Origin: an uncultured Kiloniellales bacterium
GTDB lineage: Bacteria > Pseudomonadota > Alphaproteobacteria > Kiloniellales > JAKSDN01
Direction of reading: 5' to 3'
Assembly: GCA_947259625.1 (NCBI GenBank)
Contig: CAMYMY010000055.1
Span: 1-12,612 of the forward strand
Length of the DNA: 12,612 nt
Position 1 is the stretch's first letter, and each line of letters begins with the position of its first letter. The notes below the pieces were generated by a model. The model saw nothing but the letters and a program-made list of their open reading frames with translations, was not told the DNA's origin and searched no databases. Shown here piece by piece: positions 6,737-12,612 of this stretch. The position numbers and the translations under genes are program-made.

Positions 6737-7333
6737 ATGACCGACTCCTCGCCTCACCCACCTCAATGGTTAAAGCCGGCCGTCGACTACGGGCCGCTGG
6801 TGGTGTTCTTCTGCACCTACGTATTGTCGGACCTGATGACCGCGACCGCGGCGCTGATCGGCGCCACGGCCGTGGCGCTCGCCCTGTCGATGGCGGTCGC
6901 CCGGCGGGTGCCCATGCTGCCCCTGGTAACGGCCGTGATCGTCGGCGTGTTCGGCGGCCTCACTCTGTGGCTCAACGACCCGACCTTCATCAAGATGAAA
7001 CCGACCATCGTCCAGGGCCTGTTCTCCGTTGTGCTGTTCGGCGGACTCGCCTTCGGCCGGCCGCTCCTGAGCCCGCTGCTCGGGGCCGCCTGGCCCATGG
7101 ACCAGGAGGGCTGGCGCCGGCTGACCTTTCGCTTCGCGGTCTTCTTCGCCGCCATGGCGGGACTCAACGAGGCGGTCTGGCGGACCCAGCCGGAAAATTT
7201 GTGGGTCTATTACAAGGTATTCGGCATCATGGGCCTGACGATCCTTTTCGCGATGACCCAGGCGCCGCTCATGAAACGCCACCACCTCGACCCGGAGGCC
7301 GGCGGCGCGGCGGCCGAAGACCGCGAGCCCTGA
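6737..7333 (+). CDS. yciB: Septation protein A / inner-membrane protein YciB
   Basis: This is a small polytopic inner-membrane protein of the YciB (IspA, intracellular septation) family, linked to cell envelope synthesis and division. The hallmark FGGLTLWLNDPTFIKMKPTI (about residues 72-91) is present, together with the initial VDYGPLVVFFCTYVLS helix and the later RLTFRFAVFFAAMAGLNEAV helix. Around five hydrophobic segments can be counted in 198 residues, slightly longer than the E. coli protein because of a polar C-terminal tail. The ATG at 6737 follows a weak GAGAG; translation from here gives the complete first helix. It is monocistronic and convergent with the methyltransferase gene, with about 30 bases between stops and a five-base-pair hairpin (7343-7356) in that gap. 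Confidence 0.93.
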   Translation: MTDSSPHPPQWLKPAVDYGPLVVFFCTYVLSDLMTATAALIGATAVALALSMAVARRVPMLPLVTAVIVGVFGGLTLWLNDPTFIKMKPTIVQGLFSVVLFGGLAFGRPLLSPLLGAAWPMDQEGWRRLTFRFAVFFAAMAGLNEAVWRTQPENLWVYYKVFGIMGLTILFAMTQAPLMKRHHLDPEAGGAAAEDREP

Positions 7334-7364
7334 CCCTCCCTCCCAGGTGCCCCTGGTAGGAAGT

Positions 7365-8105
7365 TTAGGTACGTTCGCCGCCCTGCAGCGGCGAGAACAG
7401 CACGGGCAGGACGCGGGTTCTGTGAGTGGTGCCGTCGGCCTGCTTGCGCACCACGGTCAGGTACTGCCCGCCTTCCAGAGACCCCAGCGGAAGCACCATG
7501 CGCCCACCGGCCTTGAGCTGGTTGAGCAGAGGCACCGGTACGTGGTCGACCGCCTCCTTGACGAGGATCGCATCGTAGGGCGCGTGGTCCGGCCAGCCGT
7601 AGTAGCCGTCGCCCGAACGCGCGTGCGCGTTGACGAAACCCAGCCTGGTCAGGTTGGCCGCCGCCAGCCCGGCCAGCGGTTCGACGACCTCCACGCTGTA
7701 GACCTCGGCCGCCAGCTTCGCCAGGACCGCCGCGTGGTAACCGGCCCCGGTGCCGGTCTCGAAGACCACGTCGTCGGGTTCGATCTCCGCCAGGTGGGTC
7801 ATCAGCGCGACCACGAACGGCGAGGCCAGGTTCTGGCCGTGGCCGAGCGGCAGGGGGTGGTCATTGTAGGCATAGGGCCGGAGCGCCTCCGGCACGAAGA
7901 GATGGCGCGGCACCTCGCGCATCACCGCGAGGACCCGCGGGCTCAGCTGCTTGATCCCGGTATCTTCGCCGGTGATGGCGGCGTTAACCTCGACAAGACG
8001 CACCATGTCGCGCCGGAGGCCTTGGTAATCCGGGCCTTCGGCCCCGGCCGCCCGGCCGAGCAGCGCAGTCGTCACCAGGATCAGCGCGATAGCAACTCTG
8101 GACAT
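7365..8105 (-). CDS. Protein-L-isoaspartate O-methyltransferase with signal peptide
   Basis: This SAM-dependent methyltransferase of the PCMT family methylates abnormal isoaspartyl residues to begin their repair. The body shows RHLFVPEALRPYAYND, PLPLGHGQNLASP, the SAM motif VFETGTGAGYHAAVLA (residues 114-129), SVEVVEPL and LLNQLKAGGRMVLPLG. The typical GQTISQP substrate loop is replaced by GQNLASP. Unlike most PCMTs (about 210 residues), it starts with a hydrophobic leader, MSRVAIALILVTTALLGRAA followed by GAEG, that looks like a cleavable signal peptide. Start 8105 is supported by GAGGA seven bases upstream; the 8129 frame start lacks this. Location is inferred as periplasmic or membrane-anchored. 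Bactofilin genes on the same strand lie 214 bases upstream, too far for assured cotranscription. Confidence 0.9.
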   Translation of the reverse strand: MSRVAIALILVTTALLGRAAGAEGPDYQGLRRDMVRLVEVNAAITGEDTGIKQLSPRVLAVMREVPRHLFVPEALRPYAYNDHPLPLGHGQNLASPFVVALMTHLAEIEPDDVVFETGTGAGYHAAVLAKLAAEVYSVEVVEPLAGLAAANLTRLGFVNAHARSGDGYYGWPDHAPYDAILVKEAVDHVPVPLLNQLKAGGRMVLPLGSLEGGQYLTVVRKQADGTTHRTRVLPVLFSPLQGGERT

Positions 8106-8297
8106 GGCAAGGTCCTCGTCCCAGGACAAAGGAATTCCGTGCCGCCGCGCGGGGCCGCAGGCAGCCTCGAGAGTATCAGAAGCCCGGCCGCCGGGTCACC
8201 CTGTGCCACGCCGCCGCCTGGTGAACCCGAGCACGGCCCCCACCCGCCTCTTCAGCAGGGGTGCGGGGTCTCCATTGTCGGGGTCCACGCCGGGGAG

Positions 8298-8316
8298 CCG
8301 GCGGGAAACCGCCCGG
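8298..8316 (-). terminator. Short hairpin just after the bactofilin pair
   Basis: GGCGG (8300-8304) pairs with CCGCC (8309-8313) around GAAA, and CC/GG extend the stem past a single bulged C. It begins four bases after the second bactofilin stop on the transcribed strand. There is no T-tract, so this is a weak candidate. The rest of 8106-8319 holds nothing I can identify. Confidence 0.3.
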
Positions 8317-8319
8317 GAC

Positions 8320-8826
8320 TCAGCTGGCCGCCGGTTTGTCTCCGCCGCCGTTCGACGAACTCGGAGCCGCCTTGGCGGCGGCGCTCGCCTCGGCCGCCGC
8401 CGCCGCGGCCGCCTTGGTGCCGCCGTTGGCCTTTTCGGAGTCCAGCCGGCGGATCTGGCCTTCGATCGACGCGCCGGCCTCGATCGAGAGGGTTTGGTGA
8501 ACGATATCGCCCTTTGCCTTGGCGGTCTTGGCGATGGTCACCGAGTTGCCCTTGACCTGACCATCGATCGAGCCGCAGACGCGCACCGTATCGGCCGTGA
8601 TCGAGCCCTTTATGCGCGCGGTTTCGCCTACGGTGACGCTACGGCTCTTTATGTCGCCCTTGACCTGGCCGTCGATCTGCAGGTCGCCCGCGCTCTCCAG
8701 GTTGCCGACCACCTTGAGGTCGGCGCTGATCAGCGAGGGAACGGCGGAACTTGCTGGGCCGCGCGGCACGTCGCCGAATGCCGTCGGCCCACCCGCCTTG
8801 GACTTGTCGTCGGACTTGGAAAACAT
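8320..8826 (-). CDS. Bactofilin, 168 residues, Ala-rich tail
   Basis: This is a bactofilin, a cytoskeletal protein that polymerises into nucleotide-free filaments through a right-handed beta-helix and scaffolds envelope or polar enzymes. The repeated beta-helix pattern is clear from about residue 30 to 125: VVGNLESAGDLQIDGQVKGD, SRSVTVGETARIKGSI, GSIDGQVKGNSVTIAKTAK and LSIEAGASIEGQI. The N-terminus (about 30 residues) and an alanine/serine-rich C-terminal tail (about 130-168) are low complexity and likely disordered, as in this family. GGGAGG seven bases upstream supports the start at 8826. It lies 33 bases downstream of another bactofilin gene, so the two are probably cotranscribed. No M23 peptidase, a frequent bactofilin neighbour, is visible in the window. 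Confidence 0.93.
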   Translation of the reverse strand: MFSKSDDKSKAGGPTAFGDVPRGPASSAVPSLISADLKVVGNLESAGDLQIDGQVKGDIKSRSVTVGETARIKGSITADTVRVCGSIDGQVKGNSVTIAKTAKAKGDIVHQTLSIEAGASIEGQIRRLDSEKANGGTKAAAAAAAEASAAAKAAPSSSNGGGDKPAAS

Positions 8827-8859
8827 ATCTTGACCTCCCTTGACTCTTCAGTGTTTCGG

Positions 8860-9261
8860 TTACCCTACGACCGGTCGCGGCCGCCATGGCCTGCGCCCTT
8901 CGAGAAACGCGCCCGGCGCGATCATCAGACTGTTGTGCGTGATGTTGCCCAAAATCCTTGCCGATGCTTCAATTCCGATATCCGTTGCCGTCACCGACCC
9001 ATTGATCGAGCCGTAGACCAGTAAGCGCTCGGCAAAGACCCGGCCTTCGATATGGGCGCCGAACTCGACGACCAGATCCCGGCTCCGGACATCCCCTTCG
9101 ACGACGCCGAAGACCTGAAGAGCGCTGACACACTCGACATCGCCGTAGACGGTCGTAGCCGCGCCGATGATCGAGGGCCGCCGCCCGCTTTCGGTGCGGC
9201 GACGAACGGCCTCGATCCGCTCGGCCAGCAACTCATCGCCCTTTTCGATTTTCGAGAACAT
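8860..9261 (-). CDS. Bactofilin-like protein, 133 residues
   Basis: This is the first gene of the bactofilin pair. The protein starts MFSKIEKGDELLAERIEAVR, a charged segment that may form a short helix. It then shows the beta-helix repeat pattern from about residue 30: SIIGAATTVYGDVECV, LQVFGVVEGDVRSRDLVVEF, GAHIEGRVFAERLLVYGSING and IGIEASARILGNITHNSLMI. Both neighbours open with MFSK, but the rest differs in detail, so this is an old duplication or a distinct subtype. The arginine-rich end (EGRRPWRPRPVVG) replaces the Ala-rich tail of the partner. The ribosome site is weak (only CCGAAGC just upstream of 9261). The promoter is presumably in the AT-richer 9262-9450 region. Confidence 0.88.
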   Translation of the reverse strand: MFSKIEKGDELLAERIEAVRRRTESGRRPSIIGAATTVYGDVECVSALQVFGVVEGDVRSRDLVVEFGAHIEGRVFAERLLVYGSINGSVTATDIGIEASARILGNITHNSLMIAPGAFLEGRRPWRPRPVVG

Positions 9262-9432
9262 GCTTCGGACACTTGAGGGATCTTTCTCTATATCGCTCCA
9301 TCCTCAACTTCCTGACGGAAAATAGCGAGCGAAAGATGGCGCTCCTGTGTAATTTCTGTGGAACCTCCACGCACGTATCGGCATCCTGAATCGGCTGGGA
9401 GATTCGGGACACACGGCACTGGGTTGACTAGG

Positions 9433-9486
9433 TTAATACATTGTAAACACTTTGGCACTATCCCAGATGGTTAACGGACGTTTACC
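9433..9486. promoter_or_regulatory. Two CtrA-box-like sites in the intergenic region
   Basis: TTAA-N7-TAAA (9433-9447) and TTAA-N7-TTAC (9471-9485) resemble the alphaproteobacterial CtrA consensus TTAA-N7-TTAA(C), each with an imperfect second half. The second also forms an imperfect inverted repeat GGTTAAC-GGAC-GTTTACC (9469-9486). TTGACT at 9424-9429 looks like a -35, but no convincing -10 follows at the right distance. The sites lie upstream of the orphan gene at 9503 and 170-220 bases upstream of the divergent bactofilin pair. Both matches are degenerate. Confidence 0.3.
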
Positions 9487-9502
9487 GATAGGAGGCACCG
9501 GC

Positions 9503-9715
9503 TTGCCCTTTTGGAACAAACGGAAAGCGGACTCGGCACGGCACGGCCTGAGCGAGCAGAAGCAGTGCGCCAAGGACATCGCCCTGGCCGCCAGCTTCGT
9601 ACGGTCGCTTGAATCCGGCGACCACCACGTCGATCTCGAACTCCAGCGAGTCGCCAGCCGCCTTGAGTACCTCGCCGAACAGGTGGGGACGGGCTCTCCC
9701 GCCAAGGCGGCCTGA
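9503..9715 (+). CDS. Hypothetical protein, 70 residues, TTG start
   Basis: The protein is not recognised. With the TTG at 9503 it reads MPFWNKRKADSARHGLSEQK, then QCAKDIALAASFVRSLESG, then VDLELQRVASRLEYLAEQVG and a short polar tail. It is soluble, charged and mostly helical by composition; the last 30 residues have a heptad-like pattern that could form a coiled coil. GGAGG (9491-9495) lies seven bases before the TTG, which decides this start over the in-frame ATG at 9467 and TTG at 9452, both without ribosome sites. Codons are strongly G/C-ending, supporting coding. It stands alone; the next gene begins 266 bases later. Confidence 0.65.
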   Translation: MPFWNKRKADSARHGLSEQKQCAKDIALAASFVRSLESGDHHVDLELQRVASRLEYLAEQVGTGSPAKAA

Positions 9716-9862
9716 GGGCACCTGTTCGGGGACTTCTTGGACGGCCCCCCGGCTGATACCACACCGGGCCCTCCGCCCCATCGAATCGGGGAGCTTCCTG
9801 CCCCGGGTCTTCTCCGCTTCTGCCGCGCGGGCACCCGTGCTATGCTTCCGCGCCCGCTGGGT

Positions 9863-9886
9863 CGCGGCGCCACAGGCGGCGCCGCG
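9863..9886. repeat. 9-bp inverted repeat upstream of the ThDP enzyme gene
   Basis: CGCGGCGCC (9863-9871) and GGCGCCGCG (9878-9886) are perfect complements around ACAGGC. The site lies about 100 bases before the ATG at 9982. It could be a terminator of the preceding gene, a leader hairpin, or simple GC-rich coincidence. I see no coding sequence in 9716-9981 that I would defend. Confidence 0.35.
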
Positions 9887-9981
9887 CAAGAGGACCTTCG
9901 GCCGGATCCCATGACCCCATTGACGAGCGCAGTCGGCGCGGCGCCTTTGGCCAACCCGCACCACAAGCCGGTGACCCGGCC

Positions 9982-11664
9982 ATGAGCGCGACGGAGCGGC
10001 GGCGCGGCGCCGAGGTGCTGGTCGAACTGCTGCGGGCCCACGGTGTCGACCGGGTCTTCGCCGTGCCCGGCGAAAGCTATCTGGCAGTCCTCGACGCGCT
10101 TTACGACGCCCGCGACATCGAGCTGATCGTCGGCCGCCAAGAAGGCGGCACGGCCATGATGGCCGAAGCCTACGGCAAGCTGACCGGGCGCCCGGGCGTC
10201 TGCTTCGTGACCCGGGCGCCCGGCGCGACCAGTGCCAGCGCGGGAGTGCACATCGCGTTCCAGGATTCCACGCCGATGATCCTCTTCATCGGCCAAGTGG
10301 CGCGCGGCACGACCGAACGCGAAGCCTTCCAGGAGATCGATTACCGGCGCATGTACGGCCCGCTGGCCAAGTGGGTGGCAGAAATCGAAGACGCGGCGCG
10401 CATTCCCGAGCTGGTCGGCCGCGCGTTCTATACCGCGACGGCCGGGCGTCCGGGACCGGTGGTGCTGGCGCTGCCCGAGGACATGCTGAGCGACCGGGTG
10501 GCCGCCGGCGCAGCGGCGCCCTACCGCGCGGTGCAGGCCCACCCTGGGCCGGAGGACATGACGCGCCTGCAGACCATGCTGAACCGGGCCGAAAGACCGT
10601 TCATGATCCTCGGCGGCGGCGGCTGGAACGCCGGAGCCTGCGCCGACATCGCGGCCTTCGCCGAGAGCCAGAGCCTGCCGGTCGGGGTGTCCTTCCGCTG
10701 CCAGGATTATTTCGACAATACCCACCCCAACTATGCCGGCCACTTCGGGCTCGCAGCCGACGCCAAGCTGAGCCGGCGGATCCGCGAGTGCGATCTGCTG
10801 CTGGTCGCAGGCGCGCGCCTCGGCGAGATCACGACCGCGGGCTATACCCTGATCGAGCCGCCGCAACCCGCCCAGCCGCTGGTCCATGTCCATCCCGGCG
10901 CCGAGGAGCTGGGCCGGGTCTACCAGCCCGAGTTGGCGATCAATGCCGGTATGGCGGCCTTCGCGGGGGCCGCGCGGCGGCTCGCGCCCAAAGTACCCGC
11001 AGAACGCCGGGCCTGGGTCGACGCCGCCCATGCGGACTATCTGGCGCAGACCGAGCCGGTCGACAACCCGGGCGAGCTGCAGCTGAGCCGGATCGTGGCT
11101 TGGCTGCGTGACAGGCTGCCGCCCGAGGCGATCATCACCAATGGCGCCGGCAATTACACGGTCTGGGTCCACCGTTTCTATCAGTTCCGGCGCTACCGCA
11201 GTCAGCTGGCGCCAACCTCGGGCTCAATGGGCTATGGCCTGCCCGCCGCGATCGCCGCCAAGGCCGCGCATCCGGACCGACCGGTGGTCTGTTTTGCAGG
11301 GGACGGCTGCTTCCTCATGCACGGCCAGGAGTTGGCCACGGCGGTGAAGTACGGCCTCGGCATCGTCATCCTGGTGGTCAACAACGCCATGTACGGGACC
11401 ATCCGCATGCATCAGGAAAAAGAATACCCCGCGCGGGTCAGCGGCACCGATCTGGTCAATCCCGATTTCGCGGCCTACGCCAAGGCCTTCGGCGCCCAGG
11501 GCGAAGTGGTCGATCGCACCGAGGAGTTCGCACCGGCCTTCGAGCGGGCGCTGGTCGCCGGCAAGCCTGCCCTACTGGAGCTGCGTGTGGACCCGGAGGC
11601 ACTCACGCCACGGGCTTCCCTGAGCCAGATCAGGGCCGCGGCGCTGGCCGCCGGGAAAGCCTGA
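9982..11664 (+). CDS. Thiamine-diphosphate enzyme, acetolactate-synthase-like
   Basis: This 560-residue protein of the ThDP decarboxylase/acetolactate synthase superfamily has three parts. The N-terminal pyrimidine-binding domain has VFAVPGESYLAVLDALYD and the cofactor-activating Glu54 in GRQEGGTAMMAEAYGKLTG. The middle domain runs about 195-330. The C-terminal diphosphate-binding domain has NGAGNYTVW, TSGSMGYGLPAAIAAK and the metal motif GDG (440-442) through VVNNAMYGTIRMH (Asn467-Asn468). GQVARGTTEREAFQEIDYRR resembles acetolactate synthase, but no ilvN/ilvH small subunit follows and the isoleucine/valine neighbours are absent. It is therefore better called a superfamily member whose 2-oxo-acid substrate is unknown. 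The start has only GGTGA upstream; the conserved N-terminus begins shortly after it. Confidence 0.9.
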   Translation: MSATERRRGAEVLVELLRAHGVDRVFAVPGESYLAVLDALYDARDIELIVGRQEGGTAMMAEAYGKLTGRPGVCFVTRAPGATSASAGVHIAFQDSTPMILFIGQVARGTTEREAFQEIDYRRMYGPLAKWVAEIEDAARIPELVGRAFYTATAGRPGPVVLALPEDMLSDRVAAGAAAPYRAVQAHPGPEDMTRLQTMLNRAERPFMILGGGGWNAGACADIAAFAESQSLPVGVSFRCQDYFDNTHPNYAGHFGLAADAKLSRRIRECDLLLVAGARLGEITTAGYTLIEPPQPAQPLVHVHPGAEELGRVYQPELAINAGMAAFAGAARRLAPKVPAERRAWVDAAHADYLAQTEPVDNPGELQLSRIVAWLRDRLPPEAIITNGAGNYTVWVHRFYQFRRYRSQLAPTSGSMGYGLPAAIAAKAAHPDRPVVCFAGDGCFLMHGQELATAVKYGLGIVILVVNNAMYGTIRMHQEKEYPARVSGTDLVNPDFAAYAKAFGAQGEVVDRTEEFAPAFERALVAGKPALLELRVDPEALTPRASLSQIRAAALAAGKA

Positions 11665-11672
11665 GCCGGGAC

Positions 11673-11688
11673 GCCCGAGCTTCCGGGC
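11673..11688 (+). terminator. Small hairpin after the ThDP enzyme gene
   Basis: GCCCG (11673-11677) pairs with CGGGC (11684-11688) around AGCTTC, nine bases after the stop at 11664, followed by ATTTACC. The stem is short and the T-run weak, so this is a modest candidate. The next 60 bases (to about 11740) are AT-rich and probably hold the promoter of the following gene, but I cannot choose a -35/-10 pair. Confidence 0.35.
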
Positions 11689-11947
11689 ATTTACCTCGAA
11701 TGCATTGAAAATACTAGATTAATTTAACAGCCCTTTTATTCCCAGGTGCTAGAGTTCTGCCAGCGGCACAGCCAACAGGCAAGAACGGCCAAAGGCATGG
11801 AACGACAGCGCACCCCGAGGTCAAGCGATCGTGCAAGGTCGGTCGCCGCACTTTCCGAGATCGAGGTCACAACGGCGACGGCCGGCGGCGCGACAGCCCG
11901 CAGGGCGGGACGTCGCCGGCCGAAGAAGAACAGCGCGAGGTCCTGAC

Positions 11948-12466
11948 GTGCGGCACAAGGCAACCGTCGAACAGATCAATCGCAGCGCCGCGGCGGCCCG
12001 TTCCGCCATGGCCGGGGACCCTGGCGGTTCGGGAGAACTGCCTTCGAGCCGCCATCGAGCAGCCGCCTCGCCAGACGACGGTTTCCTCGATCATTACTTC
12101 AAGCGGATCGACCCTCAGGTCGCGGCCTCGTTCACGCCGGCGCAGCAGCAGGCGATCAAGACCATGTTCGGCACTCGCGGCATCAACCGCCACGCCGTCG
12201 ATATCCGGCGGGGCCTTTCCTTCGGGCGCAGCCGGTTCTACATGGTCTTCCTCATGGGCCGCGAACACCGCGCCCTGGGCGGGCCTGCCCGGCCGGGCCT
12301 TCGTTCGTTCGTCGGCTATCTCTTTCTGGCGCTGCTCCTGCTCGTGCCGATCTTCGCCGCGGTGTATCTCTTGAAGATGCTGACCGGCATCGACGTCCTG
12401 GCGGCCGGTGACCTGCAAAGCGGCGTCCTCGCGTTGCAGGAGGCCCGGGACCTTCCCCAGATGTAG
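11948..12466 (+). CDS. Conserved-looking membrane protein of unknown function, GTG start
   Basis: This 172-residue protein is not assigned to a named family. Residues 1-45 are basic and low complexity (RHKATVEQINRSAAAARSAM then a Ser/Pro-rich linker). Residues 45-110 look like a folded cytoplasmic domain: GFLDHYFKRIDPQVAASFTP, then AQQQAIKTMFG, HAVDIRRGLSFGRSRFYMVF and LMGREHRAL. One transmembrane helix follows (about 119-143, FVGYLFLALLLLVPIFAAVY), then a short tail. The GTG at 11948 has GAGG seven bases upstream; a shorter ATG start at 12008 is possible but would remove the basic head. A longer frame from 11831 encodes an Arg-rich stretch with poor codon use and is rejected. A hairpin follows at 12487-12511. 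Confidence 0.75.
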   Translation: MRHKATVEQINRSAAAARSAMAGDPGGSGELPSSRHRAAASPDDGFLDHYFKRIDPQVAASFTPAQQQAIKTMFGTRGINRHAVDIRRGLSFGRSRFYMVFLMGREHRALGGPARPGLRSFVGYLFLALLLLVPIFAAVYLLKMLTGIDVLAAGDLQSGVLALQEARDLPQM

Positions 12467-12486
12467 CGCGGACTCCGCCGGGCCGG

Positions 12487-12511
12487 CCAGCCTGTTCCAT
12501 AGACGGGCTGG
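12487..12511 (+). terminator. Hairpin downstream of the 172-residue membrane protein
   Basis: CCAGCCTGT (12487-12495) pairs with ACGGGCTGG (12503-12511) over nine positions with one T-G wobble and a seven-base loop. It begins 21 bases after the stop at 12466. GCAATCTATC follows, so there is no strong T-run. Confidence 0.4.
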
Positions 12512-12540
12512 GCAATCTATCATCCTGTCCATAAACCGGG
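12491..12540 (+). repeat. Imperfect 17-base direct repeat before the last gene
   Basis: CCTGTTCCATAGACGGG (12491-12507) recurs as CCTGTCCATAAACCGGG (12524-12540) with small insertions and one substitution. The spacing is 33 bases, about three helical turns, and the second copy abuts the ATG at 12541. A weak promoter (TTCCAT, 17 bases, TATCAT at 12518-12523) lies across them. Confidence 0.45.
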
Positions 12541-12612
12541 ATGAAACAGCCCTTGGGTCACAGTGAAGACAGCCGGGCCGTCCAGGCCGTGCCGCCCGAT
12601 CTCGCCGTCCTG
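12541..12612 (+). CDS. 5' end of an unidentified gene (cut by window edge)
   Basis: An open frame from ATG 12541 reads MKQPLGHSEDSRAVQAVPPD then LAVL and is still open at the window end. Codons become strongly G/C-ending, as in neighbouring genes. Only 24 codons are visible, so no family can be named. The ribosome site is poor (CCGGG directly before the ATG), and the true start could lie further downstream. Confidence 0.45.
   Translation, partial: MKQPLGHSEDSRAVQAVPPDLAVL

Noticed and set aside
7343..7356. CCAGG-TGCC-CCTGG hairpin between yciB and the methyltransferase gene
   Set aside because: Only five base pairs and no T-run on either strand; it may help termination but is too weak to list as a feature.
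9336..9389. 17-codon ORF MALLCNFCGTSTHVSAS with a CxxC motif
   Set aside because: Too short to support, with no clear ribosome site, no attenuator-like pairing after it and no repeated regulatory codons.
9737..9985. 82-codon rightward frame whose TGA overlaps the ATG of the ThDP enzyme (ATGA)
   Set aside because: The overlap looks like translational coupling, but the product is proline-rich, codon third positions are not G/C biased, and there is no ribosome site or recognisable domain.
9433..11172. 579-codon leftward open frame opposite the ThDP enzyme
   Set aside because: Shadow frame with no motif; it also spans two intergenic regions and the 70-residue gene.
11746..11946. 66-codon basic ORF ending one base before the GTG of the membrane protein
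   Set aside because: The tight spacing is attractive, but codon use is poor (AGA, AGG, TCA, CTA), there is no good ribosome site, and composition is Arg/Ala/Thr-rich. It is probably leader sequence.

Overview
The window is a GC-rich (estimated by eye at roughly two-thirds G+C), densely coded piece of chromosome. It most likely comes from an alphaproteobacterium of the Rhodospirillales type. This is inferred from strong G/C third-position codon use, a zf-CHCC (NDUFS6-like) mini-protein, an alphaproteobacterial YciB with its conserved core, a tandem bactofilin pair, and housekeeping genes mixed with single-gene units on both strands. I see no insertion sequence, phage, CRISPR array or defence island. 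This is mainly ordinary core or near-core chromosome with several small or decayed elements that standard gene calling would miss.

Left part (1-4403). The 5' two-thirds of polA (DNA polymerase I) reads leftward and runs off the edge exactly in polymerase motif A. Upstream of it lies a short AT-rich island with a promoter-like sequence and a 34-36 codon ORF for a tiny membrane protein. A long hairpin then separates this ORF from a convergent 57-residue zinc-finger gene. That gene diverges from an ABC-2-type transporter ATPase that has no permease beside it, and an almost uninterrupted 16-bp palindrome sits between the two. Next come a 53-residue zinc-ribbon gene with its own promoter and a tRNA-Arg(CCG) gene with encoded CCA.

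Middle part (4404-9261). A gamma-glutamyltransferase with an export signal reads leftward. Upstream of it is the fossil C-terminus of a sensor histidine kinase. Then follow yciB (septation/envelope protein) reading rightward, a protein-L-isoaspartate methyltransferase with an unusual signal peptide reading leftward, and two adjacent bactofilin genes, also leftward.

Right part (9262-12612). An AT-richer intergenic region, carrying two sequences that resemble CtrA boxes, leads into a 70-residue orphan protein with a TTG start. It is followed by a thiamine-diphosphate enzyme of the acetolactate-synthase superfamily, a 172-residue membrane protein of unknown function with a GTG start, and the first codons of a further gene cut by the window edge.

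The genes do not form one pathway. There is a loose cell-envelope theme (bactofilins, YciB, exported GGT, exported PCMT, two small membrane proteins). I did not find a convincing new multi-gene system. The most useful leads are the histidine-kinase remnant, the small proteins, the exported methyltransferase, the orphan ABC ATPase with its palindrome, and the unassigned 172-residue membrane protein.
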